Shown: positions 1-4,810, counted from the stretch's first letter. The stretch is 5,111 nucleotides of DNA from Actinomycetota bacterium (GCA_017882935.1 JADGOP010000217.1:1-5111); one strand, 5' to 3'. The notes: generated from the letters alone by a model not told the origin. Program-made: numbers and translations.

Positions 1-314
1 GCGTGTGCCTCTCGGTCGGGCTCGCCGGCGGCGCCTACACCATGCTCGGCGTGCTCTTCCTCTTCGTCGGCGGCGTCACGCTGCTCGTCGACCGCACCGG
101 CACGGTCACCCGCCGCAAGGCCCGACGCAGCCGCCGCAAGCGGTCGCGCAGCTCGGGCGGGCGCTCCTCGAAGGACACCTGGGTGGCCCCTGTCGAGGTC
201 ATCGACATGCGCGGCCCGGCGGAGGCGTCCGGCGCCGAGCAGCTCGACCTCGGGCGGGTCCGCACCAGCACGCGCAGCCGGCCGGCCCGCCGACGCCGAC
301 CGGGTTCCTCGTAG
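1..314 (+). CDS. C-terminal part of an unrecognised membrane protein (5' end outside window)
   Basis: The reading frame is already open at base 3 and stops at TAG 312-314, leaving about 103 visible residues. The GTG at base 3 is probably an internal codon rather than the start. The first ~29 residues are a hydrophobic, glycine-rich membrane segment (through GVLFLFVGGVTLLV). A strongly basic stretch rich in Arg, Lys and Ser follows immediately, as expected for a positive-inside cytoplasmic side. The remaining ~60 residues are hydrophilic and look disordered, ending in another Arg/Pro-rich tail. This frame was preferred because it combines high G/C at third codon positions with a sensible membrane helix; the competing frames give Arg/Pro-rich translations. 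I do not recognise the family. It is an integral membrane protein by inspection, and its function is unknown. Confidence 0.6.
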   Translation, partial: VCLSVGLAGGAYTMLGVLFLFVGGVTLLVDRTGTVTRRKARRSRRKRSRSSGGRSSKDTWVAPVEVIDMRGPAEASGAEQLDLGRVRTSTRSRPARRRRPGSS

Positions 315-361
315 CCCGAACGCCCACGCCCACCACCACCGCACCGGCGCGGAAACGCCTG

Positions 362-391
362 TTGGGCCTGCCGCGAGCGCACCGCTACGGT
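362..391 (+). promoter_or_regulatory. Predicted leaderless promoter of dapD
   Basis: A -10 hexamer TACGGT (386-391, fitting TANNNT) lies 18 bp downstream of a -35-like TTGGGC (362-367). Eight bases separate the -10 from the ATG at 400, so transcription would start at or next to the A of the start codon. No Shine-Dalgarno sequence precedes the ATG, which agrees with a leaderless mRNA. Confidence 0.55.
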
Positions 392-399
392 TGCCGCCC

Positions 400-1224
400 A
401 TGACCGACCTCGAGGCCCAGATCACCGACCTCTGGGAGCGGCGCGCCGATCTCGACGCCCACGACCTCGAGGCCCGGGCCGTGGTCGACCGCGCCATCGC
501 CCTGCTCGACGCCGGAACCGCACGGGTCGCCGAGCTGGCGCCCGACGGCTCGGTCGTGGTGCACGCCTGGCTGAAGCAGGCGATCCTGCTCCTGTTCAAG
601 CTGTCGCAGATGGAGACCGTCGAGCTCGGGCCCTACGAGTACGCGGACAAGATCCCGCTCAAGCGCGGCTACCAGGCATCCGGGGTGCGCGTGGTGCCCG
701 GCGCCTCGGCCCGGGTCGGGTCCTACCTCGCGCCCGGGGTGGTGATGATGCCGAGCTACGTCAACATCGGTGCCCGCGTCGGCGCCAACACCATGGTCGA
801 CACCTGGGTGACCGTCGGCTCCTGCGCCCAGATCGGCGAGAACGTCCACCTCTCGGGCGGCGTCGGCATCGGCGGGGTGCTCGAGCCGCCGCAGGCCGCG
901 CCCGTGATCATCGGCGACGAGTGCCTCATCGGCAGTCGCTGCATCGTCGCCGAAGGTGCCGTGGTGGGCGAGGGGAGCGTGCTCGGCGCAGGCTGCATCC
1001 TCACCGGCTCGGTGCCCGTCATCGATGCCGCCACCGGCGAGGAGCTGGGTCGCGGCTCGGTCCCACCGTGGTCGGTGGCCATCCTCGCCACACGCCCGCG
1101 CACCTTCACCGGGGGCGAGTTCGGGCTGCCGTGCGTGCTCGTCATCAAGCGCCTCGTCGAGGGCGAGCGGCACGACAAGTCCTCGCTCAACGAGGTCCTC
1201 CGCGGCCACGGCGCCACCGTCTGA
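400..1224 (+). CDS. dapD: 2,3,4,5-tetrahydropyridine-2,6-dicarboxylate N-succinyltransferase
   Basis: DapD transfers succinyl from succinyl-CoA to tetrahydrodipicolinate, an early step of the succinylase route to diaminopimelate and lysine in the cytosol. The 274-residue product equals the length of E. coli DapD. Residues 1 to ~95 form the helical N-terminal domain (ERRADL; WLKQAILLLF at 57-66). Residues ~99-225 carry the hexapeptide-repeat left-handed beta helix. Hallmark blocks are MMPSYVNIGA (116-125), MVDTWVTVGSCAQIG (132-146) and VHLSGGVGIGGVLEP (149-163), all nearly identical to the E. coli protein. The C-terminal block ends in SSLNEVLRG. The ATG at 400 was chosen over an in-frame TTG at 391, because TTG overlaps the predicted -10 and the ATG gives the family length. 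The stop shares one base with the dapE start. The succinyl form is assigned by similarity; acetyl-CoA users are more distant. Confidence 0.95.
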   Translation: MTDLEAQITDLWERRADLDAHDLEARAVVDRAIALLDAGTARVAELAPDGSVVVHAWLKQAILLLFKLSQMETVELGPYEYADKIPLKRGYQASGVRVVPGASARVGSYLAPGVVMMPSYVNIGARVGANTMVDTWVTVGSCAQIGENVHLSGGVGIGGVLEPPQAAPVIIGDECLIGSRCIVAEGAVVGEGSVLGAGCILTGSVPVIDAATGEELGRGSVPPWSVAILATRPRTFTGGEFGLPCVLVIKRLVEGERHDKSSLNEVLRGHGATV

Positions 1225-2330
1225 TGACCGAGGTGGCGGCTCCCGACGCGAACGAGGCACTCCCGTGCGACCTGCTCGCGCTCACGGCCGACCTCGTCGA
1301 CCGGCCCTCGCTGAGCCACCAGGAGGGCCCGCTGGTCGACTGGCTCGAGCAGGAGCTCACCCAGCTCCCGTGGCTCCAGGTCACCCGGGTCGCCGACAAC
1401 CTCGTGGCGCGCACCGAGCAGGGCCACCGCCGCCGAGTCGTGCTGGCGGGCCACACCGACACCGTGCCGCCCAACGGCAACGAGCATGCCCGGGTCGAGG
1501 GCGACCTGCTGTGGGGGCTCGGCGCGTGCGACATGAAGAGCGGCGTCGCGATCATGCTCGCGCTCGCCCGCTCGCTGCCCGTCACGGCCATCGATGTGAG
1601 CTACGTGTTCTACGCGGCCGAGGAGGTCGACGCGGTGCACAGCGGGCTCGGCCACCTCTTCCGCGAGCGCCCCGATCTGGTCGCGGCCGACGTGGCGCTC
1701 CTGGGCGAGCCCAGCAACGGCGCGCTCGAGGCTGGCTGCCAGGGCACCATGCGCCTCCTCGTCACCGTCGGTGGCGAGCGCGCCCACACCGCCCGCCCCT
1801 GGATGGGCCGCAACGCCATCCACCGGCTGGGTCACGTGCTGGCCATCGTCGAGGCCTACGAGCCGCGCGAGCCGCTCATCCAGGGCTGCCAGTTCCGCGA
1901 GGCGCTGCAGGCCGTGAAGGTCTCGGGGGGCGTCGCGGGCAACGTCGTGCCCGATGTCGCCTCGGTGGCGCTCAACCACCGCTTCGCCCCCGACCGCTCG
2001 CCGGCCGAGGCCGAGGCCCACATCCGCGCCGTGCTCGCTCCCGCGCTCGACGACGGCGACACCGTCGAGGTGGTCGACGTGTACGGCGGTGCGCCGCCGG
2101 CGCTCGACCACCCGCTCGTGGCCGCGCTGGTCGGCCGCGCCGACCTACCCGTGGTCGCCAAGCTCGGCTGGACCGACGTGGCGCGCTTCGCCGAGCACGG
2201 CATCCCTGCCGCCAACTTCGGGCCCGGCGATCCCACCATCGCCCACACGGCCGACGAGCGCGTCGAGCGGCGCATGCTCGAGTGGTGCTTCCGCGTGCAG
2301 CGGGCACTGCTCACCCAGGGCCTCGACTGA
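1224..2330 (+). CDS. dapE: Succinyl-diaminopimelate desuccinylase (M20 metallopeptidase family)
   Basis: DapE hydrolyses N-succinyl-LL-diaminopimelate to LL-diaminopimelate and succinate using two zinc ions, two steps after DapD in the same pathway. The 368-residue product has every M20 landmark: H77 in GHTDTVP, bridging D103 in CDMKSG, the catalytic/ligand pair E133-E134 in YAAEEVD, E162 in LGEPSN, and the late H341 in PTIAHTADE. These line up with H67, D100, E134, E135, E163 and H349 of the characterised Haemophilus enzyme. The dimerisation (lid) domain sits at about residues 172-285. The ATG at 1224-1226 overlaps the dapD TGA (1222-1224) by one base. No clear ribosome binding site lies close upstream, so translation is probably coupled to dapD termination. 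Other M20 amidohydrolases look similar, but the fused arrangement with dapD makes DapE the clear choice. Confidence 0.93.
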   Translation: MTEVAAPDANEALPCDLLALTADLVDRPSLSHQEGPLVDWLEQELTQLPWLQVTRVADNLVARTEQGHRRRVVLAGHTDTVPPNGNEHARVEGDLLWGLGACDMKSGVAIMLALARSLPVTAIDVSYVFYAAEEVDAVHSGLGHLFRERPDLVAADVALLGEPSNGALEAGCQGTMRLLVTVGGERAHTARPWMGRNAIHRLGHVLAIVEAYEPREPLIQGCQFREALQAVKVSGGVAGNVVPDVASVALNHRFAPDRSPAEAEAHIRAVLAPALDDGDTVEVVDVYGGAPPALDHPLVAALVGRADLPVVAKLGWTDVARFAEHGIPAANFGPGDPTIAHTADERVERRMLEWCFRVQRALLTQGLD

Positions 2331-2363
2331 CCCAGTCCGTCGTGTCGGGAGTCGAACGCGGCT

Positions 2364-2376
2364 CGGTAGGCTCCGC
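2364..2376 (+). promoter_or_regulatory. Predicted -10 region of the peroxiredoxin promoter
   Basis: CGGTAGGCTCCGC contains the TANNNT hexamer TAGGCT (2367-2372). It matches 12 of 13 bases with the motif in front of nrdR (4318-4330). The start of transcription would fall near 2380, giving a leader of about 30 bases. No convincing -35 is visible 16-19 bp upstream. Confidence 0.45.
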
Positions 2377-2397
2377 GGTCTCGTACCCCTGACCCCC

Positions 2398-2403
2398 GAG
2401 GAG
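2398..2403 (+). promoter_or_regulatory. Ribosome binding site of the peroxiredoxin gene
   Basis: GAGGAG lies six bases before the ATG at 2410. This fixes the start codon even though the frame stays open far upstream inside dapE. Confidence 0.75.
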
Positions 2404-2409
2404 CCCACC

Positions 2410-2871
2410 ATGACGGTGGAGATCGGCCAGCCGGCCCCCGACTTTTCGTTGCCCGACCAGAGCGGCACCGTCGTGTCGCTCGGGGAGGTGCGTACGACCA
2501 GGCCCGTGGTGCTGGTGTTCTACCCGTTCACCTTCACCGGGGTCTGCGAGGGCGAGCTGTGCGGCCTCCGCGACGACATCGCCCGCTACGAGAGTGCCGG
2601 CGTGCAGGTGCTCGCCGTGTCGTGCGACAGCCGCTTCGCGCAGGCCAAGTGGGCGCAGGAGCAGGGCTACACCTTCCCGCTGCTCTCCGACTTCTGGCCG
2701 CACGGTGCCACCGCGCAGGCCTACGGCGTGTTCAACGACGAGAAGGGCTGCGCCATCCGCGCCACCTTCGTGATCGGCACCGACGGCACGGTGGTCGACG
2801 CCTTCCACACCGACAGCCTCGGCACGGCGCGCGAGCAGGCGCGCTACGAAGAGGCGCTCGCCAAGCTGTAG
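2410..2871 (+). CDS. Thiol peroxidase of the peroxiredoxin superfamily (AhpE/BCP-like)
   Basis: It is predicted to reduce hydrogen peroxide, organic hydroperoxides or peroxynitrite in the cytosol. Its 153 residues equal the length of Mycobacterium tuberculosis AhpE, and the block LLSDFWPHGA followed by AYGVFN is almost the same as in that protein. The active site P-x3-T-x2-C is seen as P39, T43 and peroxidatic C46, with the conserved catalytic Arg at R117 (CAIRATF). The N-terminal signature is APDFSLPDQSG. Unlike AhpE as I recall it, there is a second cysteine at C51 (C46-EGEL-C51), the spacing of the peroxidatic/resolving pair of BCP/PrxQ. C72 and C114 are further cysteines. The gene has its own -10 and ribosome binding site, sits 79 bp after dapE and converges on lexA. 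The superfamily call is firm; the choice between AhpE and BCP subfamily behaviour is not. Confidence 0.9.
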   Translation: MTVEIGQPAPDFSLPDQSGTVVSLGEVRTTRPVVLVFYPFTFTGVCEGELCGLRDDIARYESAGVQVLAVSCDSRFAQAKWAQEQGYTFPLLSDFWPHGATAQAYGVFNDEKGCAIRATFVIGTDGTVVDAFHTDSLGTAREQARYEEALAKL

Positions 2872-2878
2872 CCCGTCG

Positions 2879-2930
2879 GGCGTTCCGGCCCGTGGCGCCG
2901 CACGAGCGCGGCGGCAGGGACCGGAACGCC
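2879..2930. terminator. Long hairpin between convergent stop codons, candidate two-way terminator
   Basis: GGCGTTCCGG (2879-2888) pairs perfectly with CCGGAACGCC (2921-2930). Inside it, CGCCGC (2896-2901) pairs with GCGGCG (2908-2913) around a six-base loop, and a few more C-G pairs form if A2920 is bulged. It lies between the peroxiredoxin stop (2871) and the lexA stop (2957) and would fold on either transcript. No T-tract follows on either strand, so it is not a classic intrinsic terminator. Confidence 0.6.
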
Positions 2931-2956
2931 TCGGGGCTGGTGGGCCGGGACGAGGG

Positions 2957-3589
2957 CTAGAGGCGGCGGAGCACGGTGACGACCCGGCCGAAGACGGTGA
3001 CCTCTTCGGGGTCGAACACCATGGGGTCGAGGCGGGGGTTGGCCGGCTCGAGGACGACGTGGGTGGCGGTGCGTCGGTAGGTCTTGACGGTGGCCTCCTC
3101 ACCGGGGATGCCCGCGACCACGATGTCGCCCGGCGTGCCGGTGGGGTCGGAGCGGACCACCACGAAGTCGCCGTCGAGGATGCCCGCGTCGATCATGGAG
3201 TCACCGCGCACCCGGAGCATGAACAGCTCGCCGTCGCCAGTGAGGTCGGCCGGCACCGGCATGGTCTCCTCGACGTTCTCCTGGGCCAGCACGTCGGTGC
3301 CGGCAGCGACCTCGCCCACGAGGGGCACGTGGCGCACCGGCCGGCGCTCGACCGCCGCGCCCGACGCGGCGTCGAAGCGCACCTCGATGGCGCGGGGCTT
3401 GGTGGGGTCGCGCTTGAGGTAGCCGAGCCGCTGGAGCGTGGAGAGGTGGGCGTGGACGCTCGACGGGGAGGTGAGGCCCACCGAGTCGCCGATCTCGCGC
3501 ACCGACGGCGGGTAGCCACGGTCGCGCATGGACGCCTCGATGCACTCGAGGACCTGGCGCTGGCGGGCGGTGAGTTGCTGGTTGACCAT
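2957..3589 (-). CDS. lexA: LexA, SOS-response transcriptional repressor and self-cleaving protease
   Basis: LexA represses DNA-damage genes and cuts itself when activated RecA filaments form. The 210-residue product has an N-terminal winged helix-turn-helix domain (LTARQRQVLECI at 6-17; recognition region PSVREIGDSVGLTSPSSVHAHL at 28-49). The C-terminal S24 peptidase domain starts near residue 85. The cleavage site is A96-G97 (GEVAAGTDVLA), the nucleophile S131 is in VRGDSMIDAGI, and the general-base lysine K169 is in EATVKTY. All catalytic parts are intact. The frame stays open another 59 codons upstream, but the ATG at 3587-3589 was chosen: it gives the normal family start (MVNQQLTARQRQ), has AAAGGGG five bases before it, and the extension runs through the promoter and operators. 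It is divergent from the LysM-protein gene, and boxes 1 and 2 flank its promoter, so it should be autoregulated. Confidence 0.97.
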   Translation of the reverse strand: MVNQQLTARQRQVLECIEASMRDRGYPPSVREIGDSVGLTSPSSVHAHLSTLQRLGYLKRDPTKPRAIEVRFDAASGAAVERRPVRHVPLVGEVAAGTDVLAQENVEETMPVPADLTGDGELFMLRVRGDSMIDAGILDGDFVVVRSDPTGTPGDIVVAGIPGEEATVKTYRRTATHVVLEPANPRLDPMVFDPEEVTVFGRVVTVLRRL

Positions 3590-3621
3590 CGGAGCCCCTT
3601 TCGACCGACCGCGCGGGCGCA

Positions 3622-3635
3622 CGAACGGGTGTTCG
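3622..3635. promoter_or_regulatory. LexA operator (SOS box 1)
   Basis: CGAACGGGTGTTCG is a full match to the actinobacterial/Bacillus-type consensus CGAAC-N4-GTTCG, with perfect GAAC/GTTC half-sites. It covers the predicted lexA transcription start region, just downstream of the reverse-strand -10. Confidence 0.93.
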
Positions 3636-3641
3636 TGGTCG

Positions 3642-3670
3642 AAGGTAGCAAAGGTCGCCCCGGAAGGCAA
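3642..3670 (-). promoter_or_regulatory. Predicted lexA promoter
   Basis: Read on the reverse strand, -35 TTGCCT (3670-3665) is followed after exactly 17 bp by -10 TACCTT (3647-3642). The -10 is preceded by TGC, an extended -10 feature. Transcription would start near 3635, giving a leader of about 45 bases. Box 2 overlaps the -35 and box 1 overlaps the start point. Confidence 0.65.
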
Positions 3671-3681
3671 ACACCTGTTCG
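3668..3681. promoter_or_regulatory. LexA operator (SOS box 2, one half-site imperfect)
   Basis: CAAACACCTGTTCG has a perfect GTTC half-site and one substitution in the other (AAAC for GAAC). Its ACCT spacer resembles the mycobacterial SOS box centre. It overlaps the outer three bases of the predicted lexA -35, so binding there would block RNA polymerase. Confidence 0.75.
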
Positions 3682-3690
3682 GATTCGGGC

Positions 3691-3719
3691 TTGACCCGAA
3701 CGGGCGTTCGTGCTTGGCT
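3691..3719 (+). promoter_or_regulatory. Predicted promoter of the divergent LysM-protein gene
   Basis: The -35 TTGACC (3691-3696) is followed after 17 bp by a -10-like TTGGCT (3714-3719) preceded by TGC (3711-3713), an extended -10. The -10 lacks the conserved A at position 2. The 17-bp spacer is almost filled by SOS box 3, and box 4 lies where transcription would begin (about 3726). The leader would then be about 86 bases long. Confidence 0.5.
3697..3710. promoter_or_regulatory. LexA operator (SOS box 3)
   Basis: CGAACGGGCGTTCG has perfect GAAC/GTTC half-sites and sits directly between the predicted -35 and -10 of the LysM-protein promoter. Confidence 0.92.
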
Positions 3720-3725
3720 GGCGGT

Positions 3726-3739
3726 CGAACGGGTGTTTG
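3726..3739. promoter_or_regulatory. LexA operator (SOS box 4)
   Basis: CGAACGGGTGTTTG has a perfect GAAC half-site and GTTT in place of GTTC, a substitution also found in the mycobacterial consensus. It covers the expected transcription start of the LysM-protein gene. Its centre is 29 bp from that of box 3, and box 3 is 29 bp from box 2. Confidence 0.87.
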
Positions 3740-3779
3740 GTCGCACCCGGAACGCCCGTCACCCACCCGGTCCGCCGTT

Positions 3780-3792
3780 GGGTGTCACACCC
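3780..3792 (+). repeat. Small inverted repeat in the leader of the LysM-protein gene
   Basis: GGGTGTCACACCC is a 13-base odd-centred palindrome. In RNA it would give a 5-bp stem (3780-3784 with 3788-3792) and a TCA triloop. It ends three bases before the ribosome binding site GAGGAG (3796-3801). It could be a minor translational element, a regulator half-site pair or chance. Confidence 0.3.
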
Positions 3793-3795
3793 CCT

Positions 3796-3801
3796 GAGGA
3801 G
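3796..3801 (+). promoter_or_regulatory. Ribosome binding site that decides the start of the LysM-protein gene
   Basis: GAGGAG lies one base before an in-frame ATG at 3803 and ten bases before the ATG at 3812. A one-base spacing is too short for initiation, so 3812 is the likelier start. Confidence 0.7.
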
Positions 3802-3811
3802 AATGCCGACC

Positions 3812-4267
3812 ATGGCTGCGATCGTGCACTTCACCCCCGCCCAAGCCCACGACCTGGCACTCCCCGTCGGTGCCCCCGGGCGCTCCCAGCGCCGCACGGG
3901 CCCGGCGCTGCGGGTGCTCGAGGGCGGGCACTCACCCCGATCGTTGGCCCGCACCTACGCCCGGCGCCGGGTGGCGGCCCTGCTCCTCGCCCTGGTGGCG
4001 CTCGTCGCGGTGGTGGCTCTGGCGGTGGCCGCGCTCGACCTCACCGGCTCGGCACTGGGCTCCTCGGCGGCCCCGGCCGCCGCAGCCGGCGCCTCGGCCG
4101 GCCCGGTGCTGGTGGTGCAACCCGGCGACACGCTGTGGGGCATCGCCCGGCGCCTCCAGCCCCAGGGCGACGTGACCGGTCTCGTCGACCGCCTCGCCGC
4201 GCTTCACGGATCGGGCCCGTTGCAGCCGGGCGACCGCCTGCCGCTCGCCGGCCTTCCCGGTCACTGA
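3812..4267 (+). CDS. LysM-domain membrane protein, SOS-controlled cell-division regulator candidate (ChiZ/DivS/YneA-like)
   Basis: The product has 151 residues. Residues 1-53 are a basic cytoplasmic segment ending in RRR (51-53). One hydrophobic helix spans about 54-75, followed by an Ala/Gly/Ser/Pro linker (~79-97). A single C-terminal LysM domain covers about 99-145, with the hallmark VVQPGDTLWGIARRL and closing LQPGDRLPL. LysM binds the glycan of peptidoglycan, so this part should lie outside the membrane. The gene is divergent from lexA, carries two LexA boxes over its promoter and precedes nrdR. This is the position of Mycobacterium Rv2719c (ChiZ), Corynebacterium divS and, for the lexA-divergent arrangement, Bacillus yneA; these are SOS-induced proteins that delay division. 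No separate hydrolase domain is visible. The fold and SOS control are well supported; the division-inhibitor role is inferred from context and architecture. Confidence 0.85.
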   Translation: MAAIVHFTPAQAHDLALPVGAPGRSQRRTGPALRVLEGGHSPRSLARTYARRRVAALLLALVALVAVVALAVAALDLTGSALGSSAAPAAAAGASAGPVLVVQPGDTLWGIARRLQPQGDVTGLVDRLAALHGSGPLQPGDRLPLAGLPGH

Positions 4268-4317
4268 GGCCCTGGCGCCGACGAGGCGCAACAAATGTCG
4301 TGCGATGTCGCGGGGAT

Positions 4318-4330
4318 CGGTAGCCTCCGC
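4318..4330 (+). promoter_or_regulatory. Predicted leaderless -10 promoter element of nrdR
   Basis: CGGTAGCCTCCGC includes the hexamer TAGCCT (4321-4326). Seven bases separate it from the GTG at 4334, the right distance for transcription to begin on the start codon. No ribosome binding site or clear -35 is seen. The motif matches 12 of 13 bases with that before the peroxiredoxin gene. Confidence 0.5.
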
Positions 4331-4333
4331 TCG

Positions 4334-4810
4334 GTGCGCTGCCCCGCCTGCTCGAGCATCGACGACAAGGTCGTCGACTCGCGCGCCAACGAGGACGGGT
4401 CCTCGATCCGGCGGCGGCGCCAGTGCCTGAGCTGCGGGCGCCGCTTCACCACCTTCGAGCGCGTCGAGGAGGTGTCGCTGGTGGTGGTCAAGCGCTCCGG
4501 CGACCGCGTGCCGTTCGACCGCGAGAAGGTGCTCGAAGGGCTCCGGTCGGCCACCAAGAACCGGCCGGTCGAGGAGGCCCAGCTCGACGAGCTCGTCGGG
4601 GCCATCGAAGAGCGGCTGCGCACCGAAGGCGCCGACGCGGTCACCAGCGAGCGCATCGGTCGCGAGGTGCTGGAAGGCCTCCGCGAGCTCGATCAGGTGG
4701 CCTACCTGCGCTTCGCCAGCGTCTACAAGGACTTCGAGGACCCGGCCGACTTCACCCGCGAGGTCGGCCTGCTGCGCAAGTCGACCGAGCCCAAGCGCGC
4801 CCGGAGCTGA
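4334..4810 (+). CDS. nrdR: NrdR, ATP-cone/zinc-ribbon repressor of ribonucleotide reductase genes
   Basis: NrdR senses ATP/dATP and represses nrd operons by binding paired NrdR boxes. The 158-residue product starts MRCPACSSIDDKVVDSR, the family signature. A four-cysteine zinc ribbon (C3, C6, C31, C34) has the basic block RRRRQ (26-30) before its second pair, then FTTFERVE. An ATP-cone domain follows from about residue 48 to 138 (VVVKRSGDRVPFDREKVLEGL, later VAYLRFASVYKDF). The tail is short and basic. An in-frame ATG at 4295 would add 13 residues, but family proteins begin with M-x-C-P-x-C. The GTG at 4334 is placed correctly for leaderless initiation from the -10 at 4321-4326. It lies 66 bp after the LysM-protein gene, so it may also be read through from the SOS promoter. 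It converges on the aminotransferase gene with ten bases between stops. Confidence 0.95.
   Translation: MRCPACSSIDDKVVDSRANEDGSSIRRRRQCLSCGRRFTTFERVEEVSLVVVKRSGDRVPFDREKVLEGLRSATKNRPVEEAQLDELVGAIEERLRTEGADAVTSERIGREVLEGLRELDQVAYLRFASVYKDFEDPADFTREVGLLRKSTEPKRARS

Noticed and set aside
921..1223. Upstream extension of dapE inside dapD
   Set aside because: It gives an Arg/His-rich translation with no similarity to DapE. The ATG at 1224 gives the normal M20 N-terminus.
756..2111. Long reverse-strand open frame opposite dapD and dapE
   Set aside because: It is a shadow of two certain genes in GC-rich DNA; its translation has no recognisable domain.
2353..2366. SOS-like half-site CGAACGCGGCTCGG near the peroxiredoxin -10
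   Set aside because: There is no GTTC partner at the right spacing. Single GAAC half-sites are expected by chance.
3750..3761. Possible fifth LexA box, GAACGCCCGTCA
   Set aside because: Only the GAAC half-site is intact; the partner is GTCA, two changes from GTTC, and it lies downstream of the expected promoter.
3590..3766. Upstream extension of LexA by 59 residues
   Set aside because: The extension runs through the predicted promoter and the SOS boxes, and family LexA proteins start near MVNQQLTARQ.
4275..4289. Stem GCGCC/GGCGC after the LysM-protein stop, as a terminator
   Set aside because: It has only five pairs and no T-tract, and is too weak to claim in this base composition.
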